Source: Methanobacteriota archaeon (GTDB lineage Archaea > Altiarchaeota > Altiarchaeia > IMC4 > QMZM01). Taken from it: DNA of 6,110 nucleotides. The DNA lies in contig CAIYYO010000004.1 of NCBI GenBank assembly GCA_903930485.1, positions 1 to 6,110 of the forward strand, written 5' to 3'. This document shows, piece by piece, positions 1 through 5,343 of this stretch. The translations under genes were made by a program, and so were the position numbers. Each line of letters starts with the position of its first letter. Within the stretch, counting starts at the first letter, position 1. Under the pieces are notes generated by a model. That model made no database searches, was not told where the DNA came from, and worked only from the letters and a program-made list of their open reading frames with translations.

Positions 1-600
1 CTTGTCCGCTTCTTCCATGTAATGCGTGGTGAGTATTATCGTTATGCCTTTTTCCTTGTTCAGCTTGTCTATGTATTCCCAGAGGTGATTCCTGGTCTGC
101 GGGTCCAGTCCGAGCGTGGGCTCGTCGAGGAATAGTATCTTCGGCTCGTGCAAGAGGCCTCTTGCTATTTCAAGGCGACGCCTCATACCGCCGGAAAATG
201 TTTTCACCAGGCTGTCTTTGCGGTCGTATAATTCGACCAGGTTCAGCAGATCGACTATTTTTTTCTCTCTTATAGCTTTGGGTATCCGGTACAGCCTTCC
301 GTGGAAATCCATGTTCTCGTACCCGGTCAGCTCCTCGTCGAGGCTCTGGTCCTGGAATACTATGCCGATCGATTTTCTCACGTCCGACTGGTCTTTCGAG
401 ATCTCGAAGCCATTCACGTAAGCCTTGCCTGAAGTAGCAGAAAGTATCGTCGCCAGCATGGATATGGTTGTGGTTTTGCCTGCTCCGTTCGGGCCGAGCA
501 GTCCGAAGACCTCGTTCTCCGGGATGGTCAGGGAAATATCGTCGACGGCCGTAAAGTCGCCGAATTTTTTGGTAAGATTCTCTATTTTTATCGCATCCAT
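1..600 (-). CDS. ABC transporter ATP-binding protein, DrrA/multidrug-export type (partial, C-terminus cut by window edge)
   Basis: This is the nucleotide-binding subunit of an ABC exporter; it hydrolyses ATP on the cytoplasmic face of a membrane permease. The 200 visible residues carry the whole motif set in order: Walker A GPNGAGKTT (36-44), Q-loop Gln83 in GIVFQDQ, signature FSGGMRRRLEIA, Walker B ending in catalytic Glu160 (LFLDEP), a D-loop GLD, and the H-loop His193 in TTHYMEEAD. The motif spellings (TFSGGMRRRLE, EPTLGLDP, TTHYMEEA) match the DrrA/CcmA-like family that exports drugs, lipids or polysaccharides; the substrate cannot be told. The ATG is chosen because it opens the usual first beta strand (IKIENLTKKFG). 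It starts one base after the padR stop and has AGAGGAAAG six bases upstream. The reading frame is open at base 1, so the C-terminal tail, and probably a permease gene, lie outside the window. Confidence 0.95.
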   Translation of the reverse strand, partial: MDAIKIENLTKKFGDFTAVDDISLTIPENEVFGLLGPNGAGKTTTISMLATILSATSGKAYVNGFEISKDQSDVRKSIGIVFQDQSLDEELTGYENMDFHGRLYRIPKAIREKKIVDLLNLVELYDRKDSLVKTFSGGMRRRLEIARGLLHEPKILFLDEPTLGLDPQTRNHLWEYIDKLNKEKGITIILTTHYMEEADK

Positions 601-601
601 C

Positions 602-1081
602 TTATTCTTTCCTCTTTAGATCGTTTAAGCATTTTTTGAGTATTCTCATAGTTTCAGGCTTGCTCTTTGACGGTTTCTCGAGGGCGGCCTGCTTTATCTC
701 GTGCAGAATATTGTAGACGTCCGCTTTTCCCCCCCCGATGACGTCCGTGAAGAGATTTCGCAGCTGCATCATCTTCTCCTTGTGTCCTTCCCTTTCTTTC
801 CGGAGCTTGGATAATGCCTTCCTGCCTTTAGGCGTTATTTCAAAAATGTTCTTAGAGCGTTTTCCCACAGTCTTTACCGTTATCAGTCCTTCTTCCTTGA
901 GCTGGGTCAGCAGCGGGTAGACGGTTCCCTTGCTAGGCGCCCATTTGCCTTCGCATTTCTCCTTTATCTCGGCGAGTATCTCGTAGCCGGATTTAGGCTT
1001 CCTGTTCAGGGTGTGCAACAGATAGATCGATATGAATCCCCTGTGCTTTCCGCCGGTTGAGACATTTGATATTCCCGTCAT
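602..1081 (-). CDS. PadR-family winged-helix transcriptional regulator
   Basis: This is a DNA-binding repressor of the PadR family, 159 residues from the ATG at 1081. Residues about 15-90 form the PadR winged helix: GFISIYLLHTL, then SGYEILAEI, the recognition segment WAPSKGTVYPLLTQLKEEGLI, and the wing ending in IFEITPKGR. The rest is charged and helical, as expected for the dimerising C-terminal helix. A TTG nine bases further upstream (1090) is in frame. I prefer the ATG because the TATA box at 1106-1115 would start transcription at about 1083-1085, leaving no room for the TTG; there is no Shine-Dalgarno sequence. The gene is followed one base later by an ABC exporter ATPase, a common partner of PadR regulators, so it probably controls that exporter and itself. 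The ligand is unknown. An 8-G run lies at 729-736 in the coding sequence. Confidence 0.93.
   Translation of the reverse strand: MTGISNVSTGGKHRGFISIYLLHTLNRKPKSGYEILAEIKEKCEGKWAPSKGTVYPLLTQLKEEGLITVKTVGKRSKNIFEITPKGRKALSKLRKEREGHKEKMMQLRNLFTDVIGGGKADVYNILHEIKQAALEKPSKSKPETMRILKKCLNDLKRKE
607..615 (-). promoter_or_regulatory. Shine-Dalgarno sequence for the ABC ATPase gene
   Basis: The minus strand reads AGAGGAAAG, six bases before the ATG at 600 and inside the last codons of padR. It supports translation of the ATPase as the second gene of a shared mRNA and fixes its start. Confidence 0.6.
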
Positions 1082-1105
1082 ATAAGCCAATATGGGGCTT
1101 CAGAG

Positions 1106-1115
1106 TTTAAATATT
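1106..1115 (-). promoter_or_regulatory. TATA box of the padR-ABC operon
   Basis: The minus strand reads AATATTTAAA here, a good archaeal TATA-like element. Its centre is about 29 bases upstream of the padR ATG at 1081. With the usual 25-27-base distance to the start site, transcription would begin at about 1083-1085, giving a nearly leaderless mRNA. This agrees with the lack of a ribosome binding site before the gene. Confidence 0.6.
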
Positions 1116-1133
1116 ACGGTATCGAACCGTTCG
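1116..1133 (-). promoter_or_regulatory. Candidate operator: overlapping inverted repeats beside the padR TATA box
   Basis: On the plus strand, bases 1116-1130 are ACGGT-ATCGA-ACCGT (5-bp perfect arms, 5-bp spacer). Overlapping them, 1123-1133 is CGAAC-C-GTTCG (5-bp arms, 1-bp centre). Both sit immediately upstream of the TATA box, where TFB contacts the BRE, so a dimer bound here would block initiation. PadR proteins commonly repress their own promoters through dyad sites, but the classical PadR site (ATGT-N8-ACAT) is not seen. Assignment to this PadR is inference; short dyads also arise by chance. Confidence 0.35.
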
Positions 1134-1190
1134 GGAATGAACTAACTGATAGAGATACACGCCAGATGAAATTACGCCGACTTGGGGAGG

Positions 1191-1200
1191 AAACAAAACT
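1191..1200 (-). terminator. Possible T-rich terminator of the 5S rRNA gene
   Basis: The minus strand downstream of the 5S 3' end is strongly pyrimidine-rich and reaches AGTTTTGTTT at 1200-1191, about 20-30 bases past the mature end. Archaeal RNA polymerase terminates at such T-rich stretches without a hairpin. The rest of the spacer between this point and the padR promoter (about 1134-1190) contains nothing I can identify. Confidence 0.4.
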
Positions 1201-1220
1201 TTGAGAGAAATGAGAGGGAA

Positions 1221-1339
1221 TGGTCAACGGCGTCTTGCAGTTCCCGCTAGGTTAGCAGTACAGTGCAAATCGCTGGATGTCTTAACTTCTGCGTTCGAGA
1301 CGAGTGCAGGTGTTTCCCATCCGCTGTGACCGTTGACCA
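1221..1339 (-). rRNA. rrf: 5S ribosomal RNA
   Basis: This is a 119-nt 5S rRNA, part of the central protuberance of the large ribosomal subunit. On the minus strand, nt 1-10 (TGGTCAACGG) and nt 110-119 (CCGTTGACCA) form a perfect 10-bp terminal helix I. Helix II pairs nt 16-22 with 61-68 and has the conserved bulged A at nt 66. Helix III pairs CTGC (31-34) with GCAG (48-51) around a 13-nt loop C containing CTCGAAC. The conserved AGAAGTTAAG lies at nt 50-59. The other arm pairs TTGCA with TGCAA and GCTA with TAGC, with a loop E-like TGTACTG opposite GGGAAC. These conserved strings read correctly only on the minus strand. No 16S, 23S or tRNA gene is adjacent, so this 5S gene is unlinked from the main rRNA genes or is one of several copies. 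The ends are set by the stem and may be off by a base or two. Confidence 0.95.
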
Positions 1340-1360
1340 GTAATAATATGGGTACGAGGC

Positions 1361-1370
1361 ATATAAAAAT
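1361..1370 (-). promoter_or_regulatory. TATA box of the 5S rRNA gene
   Basis: The minus strand reads ATTTTTATAT, with the TTTATAT core centred about 25 bases before the 5S 5' end at 1339. That is the standard archaeal TATA-to-start distance, so the 5S is likely transcribed from its own promoter. The element directly abuts, and by one base overlaps, the aroA TGA stop (1372-1370). Its five consecutive T residues could also help end the aroA transcript. Confidence 0.7.
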
Positions 1371-2650
1371 CAGGTTTTAATCGTCATGTCTGCGCCCAGC
1401 CCCTGCATCTTTTCTACGAAGCCTGGGAACGATACTGGGATGGATTCGGCCCCGTCTATGGTCGATTCTCCCTCGGCCCGGAGGGCCGCGACTGCAAGGC
1501 ACATCACGATCCGGTGATCGTTCCAGCCGTGCAGCTTCGCCCCTTTTAGGGCGTCTACGCCGTGTATCTCCAGGGAGTCTTTGCCTTCTTTTATCTTGGC
1601 GCCCATCTTCTTGAGCTCTGTCGTCATGGCTTTGAGGCGGTCTGATTCCTTGAACCTGAGGTGTCCTACGTTCTTTATAAGCGTCTTTCCCTTTGCCAGC
1701 GAGCCGAGCACGGCTACTGCCGGTACTATGTCCGGGGTGTCCGAGAGGTCGGTCTCTATCCCGTCGAGGTCTCCGGAGCCGGTTAAGGTGATCGTGTTTC
1801 CTTCGGCCCGCAGGTTGGCGCCCATGAACCTGAGGATGTCTATTATCTTCCGGTCTCCTTGTTTTGACTCCAACTGGAGGTTGTCTATAGACACTTCCGA
1901 GTCCGTCAGCGCGGCAGCTGCGAGCATTATCGCGGCCGAGGAATAGTCTCCTTCGATCACGTAGTTTGTGGATTCATAGATTTGCTCGCCCGGTATCCTG
2001 AAAGAGTCCTGGCATTTTTCCACCGAGCCTTTGAACTTTTCTATTATGTCCAGCGTCAGGTCGACGTATGGCCTGGATTTAAGGTCGGTCAAGACCTTGA
2101 TATCGGTTTCGCCGGCGGCAAGAGGCGAGGCGATCAGAAGGCCGGATATGAACTGGGAGCTCACGTCCCCGCGGATCATGCATTTTCCGCCTCCGAGTGG
2201 TCCGCGGACGCTTACAGGAGGTAGGCCGTTATTCGAAGTCGTGCTTACGCCGAGCTGTTCCAATGCATCCAAAAGCGGTTGCATAGGCCTTTTCCTGATG
2301 GATTCGTCGCCGGTCAGGAACACTTCTTCATTGCACAGGCTGCATACCGGCGTCATGATCCTCAGGGTGGTCCCGGAGTTTTTTACGTCTATCTCGTCCT
2401 TCGGGTTTTGGGGTCTTCCGAAGACGCCTTTTATTTGAAGGTCATTGTCTTTGCCGGTGATTATCTCGGCGCCTATCCTCTTGCATGCCTCGATGCTTGC
2501 CAGCGTGTCTTCAGAGTAGAGCGGATTGTATATCATTGAGGTTCCCCTGGCAAGGGATGCGAGGATGATCGCCCTGTGGGTGTAGCTCTTGCTCGGCGGC
2601 ACGGAAACGGTTCCGTTCAGCGTTTTCGCGGGCCTAACAACCAGTTCCAT
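1370..2650 (-). CDS. aroA: 3-phosphoshikimate 1-carboxyvinyltransferase (EPSP synthase)
   Basis: This enzyme catalyses the sixth shikimate-pathway step: shikimate 3-phosphate plus phosphoenolpyruvate gives EPSP and phosphate, on the way to chorismate. It is 426 residues, the normal family length. Visible motifs are PPSKSYTHR with Lys21, Ser22 and Arg26 for substrate binding; NSGTTLR (91-97, PEP-binding loop); RKRPMQPL (119-126); SSQFISG (164-170); SDTPD with probable catalytic Asp307; RFKESDRL with Lys334, Glu335 and Arg338; and DHR (378-380). At the site aligning with E. coli Lys411 there is Val406 (PVSFPGF), a variation I believe also occurs in other archaeal enzymes. The frame is open upstream to a TTG at 2677, but the ATG at 2650 gives the usual N-terminus and follows AAGAGGAAGC. 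The start overlaps the end of trpS by 17 bases, so the two are co-transcribed and probably translationally coupled. Confidence 0.97.
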   Translation of the reverse strand: MELVVRPAKTLNGTVSVPPSKSYTHRAIILASLARGTSMIYNPLYSEDTLASIEACKRIGAEIITGKDNDLQIKGVFGRPQNPKDEIDVKNSGTTLRIMTPVCSLCNEEVFLTGDESIRKRPMQPLLDALEQLGVSTTSNNGLPPVSVRGPLGGGKCMIRGDVSSQFISGLLIASPLAAGETDIKVLTDLKSRPYVDLTLDIIEKFKGSVEKCQDSFRIPGEQIYESTNYVIEGDYSSAAIMLAAAALTDSEVSIDNLQLESKQGDRKIIDILRFMGANLRAEGNTITLTGSGDLDGIETDLSDTPDIVPAVAVLGSLAKGKTLIKNVGHLRFKESDRLKAMTTELKKMGAKIKEGKDSLEIHGVDALKGAKLHGWNDHRIVMCLAVAALRAEGESTIDGAESIPVSFPGFVEKMQGLGADMTIKT

Positions 2651-3752
2651 GCTTCCTCTTCTCAAGTATTTTTTCAACGGTCTTTGAGGCTTCTTTACGT
2701 CTCTTTTGGTGTTCCTTCAGGAAGAGTGCGAGTTTTTCCGCGCAGATTTTCTTGCATTCCCCGCAGATGCGTCCGCCCGTTTTGCAATTTGAGTATACTT
2801 GCTCAAGTTCTTTGTCGCTGTCTACAAGGTGGTAGACCAGCATCTCGTAGACCATGCATTGCTCCGGGATCCCCCCGAGTTCTTTCTGTTCTTTCACGGT
2901 CGCGCGGCCGCCGGTCTTGGACGACATTATCTTCTTTTTCGCGGTCTCGGGCTCTTCAGTGAGTGAGATGTACGATGAGGGATCAGAGGAGCTCATCTTG
3001 CCTCCATTAAGGCCTCGCATGAATTTATGGTATGTCGACGACGGGGGAAAGAATCCGTATTCTCCCTGGAATCTTGCTGCGAGGTCTCTTGTCAGCCGTA
3101 TGTGCGGGTCCTGGTCTGCCCCTACAGGGACTATTGTCGGCCTCGGCCCTCCGAATTCCTTGAGCTGGGGGTGGAGTATGTCCGCCGCCTGGGTGATGGC
3201 CGAGAATAATTTCCCTGTCGTCAGGTCGTCGCCGTATATCCCTTTCAGCTCGTTCAGCGTGACCTTCTTTGAAAGCCGGTCCCGGAACCGGTAGTATGGG
3301 ACGACGTAGTCGCTCTGGAACCAGAAAGTGAGATTCTTTTCCGTGAGGCCGAGGGCTACGTAATTCGTAAGATATTCCTCGACTGCCGTCTTCCGCGCAA
3401 TCTCGGGCGCAACGTCCCTTACAACGGTGGCTTCAAGGTCGGCCGAGCATATAAAGGTGTCTGCGCCCTTGCCCTGATACCAGATGATCTGGTCCGCGAC
3501 CATCTTGTGGCCGAAGTGGAATTTTCCCGAAGGCATGAGTCCTGTCATCATGGCGTAGCGCTTCTTTTTCTCGATGGCGTCCGCGATCCTTCCGTAATCT
3601 CGTTGGCCGAATATGATGCCTCTACGCACGTATCTGTTCTCCTGGAATTTCTCCCTGTATTTGTCGAATGGCTCTATGCCGAATTCCTTGAACAGGTTCC
3701 CGTAGTCTTCGATATCTCCGCGGCCCCATGGGTCTAGCCTTTTTTCCGTCAT
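2634..3752 (-). CDS. trpS: Tryptophan--tRNA ligase, archaeal type
   Basis: This is a class I aminoacyl-tRNA synthetase that activates tryptophan with ATP and loads it on tRNA-Trp in the cytoplasm. It has 372 residues, typical of the archaeal/eukaryotic form. The N-terminal block DPWG with IDKY-like FDKYREKF is characteristic of this form. The HIGH signature is HFGH (79-82) after MPSGKF, and KMSKS is KMSSS (252-256). VGADQDPHIRLTRDLA (about 210-225) belongs to the tryptophan/tRNA active-site region. Near the C-terminus Cys323, Cys330, Cys333 and Cys337 lie in the conserved C-terminal segment CKTGGRICGECKK, followed by KEHQKRR. The ATG at 3752 lies one base after the stop of the upstream MazG-like gene, with AGGAAGGAG about 13 bases before it. 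It is the second gene of a minus-strand operon and overlaps aroA downstream. Confidence 0.97.
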   Translation of the reverse strand: MTEKRLDPWGRGDIEDYGNLFKEFGIEPFDKYREKFQENRYVRRGIIFGQRDYGRIADAIEKKKRYAMMTGLMPSGKFHFGHKMVADQIIWYQGKGADTFICSADLEATVVRDVAPEIARKTAVEEYLTNYVALGLTEKNLTFWFQSDYVVPYYRFRDRLSKKVTLNELKGIYGDDLTTGKLFSAITQAADILHPQLKEFGGPRPTIVPVGADQDPHIRLTRDLAARFQGEYGFFPPSSTYHKFMRGLNGGKMSSSDPSSYISLTEEPETAKKKIMSSKTGGRATVKEQKELGGIPEQCMVYEMLVYHLVDSDKELEQVYSNCKTGGRICGECKKICAEKLALFLKEHQKRRKEASKTVEKILEKRKHGTGC

Positions 3753-3753
3753 T

Positions 3754-4065
3754 TTATTTCTTCAACTCCTTCCTGCTGGTCTTCTTCTCGTAGCGCTCGA
3801 AGGCTGAGTACCATTCTTTTTCAAGGTCTATCCCTGCCGTGTTGCCGAGCTTTATCGTCAGGTAAAGGAGGTCGATCAGCTCCTCTGCGAGCGCTTTCTT
3901 GCTGTATTCCTCGTGCTTGTAGCCTTCGAGCCGGAGGATTAGGCGGGATATCTCTCCCATTTCCTCGGCCATGTGGAGCGCTATGTGGCTTTCCTTGTCT
4001 CCCTCCCAGCCGTACTTTTGGTCGTAGGCTAGGACCTCTTCCTGGAGCTTGCTTAAATTCGCCAT
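3754..4065 (-). CDS. MazG-like nucleotide pyrophosphohydrolase
   Basis: This is a small all-alpha NTP pyrophosphatase of the MazG superfamily, 103 residues. Such enzymes hydrolyse (d)NTPs to the monophosphate and pyrophosphate, typically to clear damaged or non-canonical nucleotides. The metal-binding pattern is clear: EEMGE (34-38, the ExxE motif within HMAEEMGEISRLILRL) and EELID (61-65, the ExxD motif within LAEELIDLLYLTIKL), followed by a further helix, GIDLEKEW. The size fits single-domain MazG-like proteins rather than the two-domain MazG. The substrate cannot be read from sequence. It is the first gene of the operon with trpS and aroA. No Shine-Dalgarno sequence precedes the ATG, and a TATA-like box about 28 bases upstream, inside truD, suggests a nearly leaderless mRNA. 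Confidence 0.9.
   Translation of the reverse strand: MANLSKLQEEVLAYDQKYGWEGDKESHIALHMAEEMGEISRLILRLEGYKHEEYSKKALAEELIDLLYLTIKLGNTAGIDLEKEWYSAFERYEKKTSRKELKK
4052..4059 (+). promoter_or_regulatory. Possible TATA box of truD
   Basis: CTTAAATT lies about 30 bases before the truD ATG, inside the first codons of the MazG-like gene. It would start transcription at about 4081-4083, leaving only a few bases of leader; no ribosome binding site is present. The match to TTTAWATA is moderate. Confidence 0.4.
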
Positions 4066-4085
4066 AGCGTTAATCTATTTAGACG

Positions 4086-5300
4086 ATGGAAATAAAACCG
4101 CCCGAGTTTGAGGCCGTCCTAGGAATGGAGGTCTATAAGTCTCAGACTCCGGGAATAGGGGGAAAACTGAAGCAGGTTCCTGAAGATTTTGTGGTTGAGG
4201 AGATAACGCCCGAGGGTATCGTCCTGGAATTAGACAAAGACGTAATATGCGGCTCCAGGGACTCGGACTTGAACCGAAGAAGCCTGCATCTTACGATGCA
4301 GAAATACAACTGGGACACCATGCGCGCGGTCAAGGAGATCTCTAAAGAATTGCATATCAGCTATAAGCGGGTCGGTTTCGCAGGAACAAAAGACAAGAGG
4401 GCTCTTACGACTCAGCGTATCTCGGTCTGGGACCGGAAGATAGGGGACTTGGAGAAAGTCGGGATCAAGGACATGGTCTTGCGTGATTACGAGTACTCCG
4501 ACGATTCGATCGCTCTCGGCTGCCTTTACGGGAACAGGTTCACGGTGACCGTGCGCAACTTGGAGGACGGGCCTGAGGCGTTAAGGGAGAAGGTTATGGG
4601 GGTCATTTCAGAGCTCCGCGGCCAGGCGCCGGCGTTCTTCGGGGTCCAGAGGTTCGGATCTATCAGGCCTATTACTCACCTGGTCGGGAGGGAGATCCTG
4701 CGCGGTGATTACAAAGCCGCAGTCATGATCTATCTTGCGAAAGACTATCCTGCTGAGGATAAGGGGATACGGAATATGAGGACGGCCCTTGCCGAGTCCG
4801 GAGACTTCCGTCAGGCTTTGCGTGATTTCCCGAGGCATCTGACGTATGAATCGGCGATGCTCAACCACCTCGTTAACGCGCCGGAGGATTATACCGGGGC
4901 CCTGCGCAAGATGCCCAAGAACCTCGCCCAGATGTTCATACACGCATATCAGGGCTACATATTCAACAAAGCGCTGAGCGAATACATACGGAAAAAGATC
5001 CCCGTCGACCGTTTGCCTCTGCCGGGTTACGGAACGCAGCTTGATGAAGTCAGTGCAGCGTTTTTGGAGAAAGAAGGAGTCGAACCCGATCACTTCAGGA
5101 TTAAAAAGATGCAGGAGATCAGCTCGAAGGGAAGCTACAGGGAATGCTATACGCCGGTCGAAGGCCTGCAGGTCATGGTAGTCGGAGCCGACGGGCTTAA
5201 CCGGGGCAAGACCGAAGTCGTCGTCAGATTCACTTTGAAGAAGGGGAATTATGCGACGGTGCTTCTTAGAGAGATCCTAAAGAGCGACGCTGTTTGTTAA
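4086..5300 (+). CDS. truD: tRNA pseudouridine synthase TruD
   Basis: This is a pseudouridine synthase of the TruD/Pus7 family, which isomerises a uridine (position 13 in characterised tRNA targets) to pseudouridine. It is 404 residues, the usual archaeal length. The N-terminal block GIGGKLKQVPEDFVVEEI (about 23-40) opens the catalytic domain. The catalytic motif is GTKDKRALTTQ with nucleophile Asp103. NRFTVTVRN (150-158) and FFGVQRFGSIRPITHLVG (184-201) are the next conserved family blocks, followed by the inserted TRUD domain (about 210-350). HAYQGYIFN (286-294) and the C-terminal KKGNYATVLLRE (385-396) complete the fold. The first ATG is used; another in-frame ATG at codon 14 would still keep the core but sits further from the TATA-like box. 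It is divergent from the MazG-like gene, with 20 bases between starts, and has no Shine-Dalgarno sequence. Confidence 0.97.
   Translation: MEIKPPEFEAVLGMEVYKSQTPGIGGKLKQVPEDFVVEEITPEGIVLELDKDVICGSRDSDLNRRSLHLTMQKYNWDTMRAVKEISKELHISYKRVGFAGTKDKRALTTQRISVWDRKIGDLEKVGIKDMVLRDYEYSDDSIALGCLYGNRFTVTVRNLEDGPEALREKVMGVISELRGQAPAFFGVQRFGSIRPITHLVGREILRGDYKAAVMIYLAKDYPAEDKGIRNMRTALAESGDFRQALRDFPRHLTYESAMLNHLVNAPEDYTGALRKMPKNLAQMFIHAYQGYIFNKALSEYIRKKIPVDRLPLPGYGTQLDEVSAAFLEKEGVEPDHFRIKKMQEISSKGSYRECYTPVEGLQVMVVGADGLNRGKTEVVVRFTLKKGNYATVLLREILKSDAVC
4090..4097 (-). promoter_or_regulatory. Possible TATA box of the MazG-trpS-aroA operon
   Basis: The minus strand reads TTTTATTT, centred about 28 bases upstream of the MazG-like ATG at 4065 and lying in truD codons 2-4. 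It predicts a start site at about 4067, hence a leader of only about two bases, which agrees with the missing Shine-Dalgarno sequence. Confidence 0.45.
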
Positions 5301-5307
5301 CGGGCCA

Positions 5308-5314
5308 TTTTTAT
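5308..5314 (+). promoter_or_regulatory. T-rich element: possible TATA box of the nucleotidylyltransferase gene and/or truD terminator
   Basis: TTTTTAT lies 8 bases after the truD stop and is centred about 33 bases before the next ATG. As a TATA box it would give a start at about 5337 and a leader of about seven bases. As a T-run it could instead end the truD transcript. The more AT-rich stretch at 5328-5337 is only about 11 bases from the ATG, too close to be the TATA box for this start. With a 43-base spacer, read-through from truD is also possible. Confidence 0.35.
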
Positions 5315-5343
5315 CCCCGTCTCTAGTAAATATATATCTGATA

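Noticed and set aside
1081..1090. In-frame TTG start for padR three codons upstream of the ATG
   Set aside because: The TATA box places the transcript start at about 1083-1085, downstream of the TTG, and no ribosome binding site supports it.
1166..1204. Twelve-codon ORF (ATG to TGA) on the plus strand in the spacer between padR and 5S
   Set aside because: It has no promoter and is too short to support; it overlaps the likely 5S terminator region.
1282..1291. GTTCGAG string resembling a tRNA T-loop
   Set aside because: No acceptor, D or anticodon arm can be built around it; it is the complement of loop C of the 5S rRNA.
1221..1339. Perfect 10-bp inverted repeats about 100 bases apart, resembling ends of a small mobile element (MITE)
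   Set aside because: They are the two strands of 5S rRNA helix I; the interior folds as 5S, and no flanking direct repeat is visible.
2651..2677. In-frame TTG start for aroA nine codons upstream of the ATG
   Set aside because: The added residues (KKYLRRGS) are not part of the family's N-terminus, and the Shine-Dalgarno motif lies between the two starts, in front of the ATG.
2854..3294. 146-codon open frame on the plus strand opposite trpS
   Set aside because: It lies wholly antisense to the TrpRS catalytic region including KMSSS and reads as low-information sequence.
4608..5093. 161-codon open frame on the minus strand inside truD
   Set aside because: It is antisense to a fully conserved TruD coding region and its translation shows no recognisable domain; open antisense frames are expected at this GC content.
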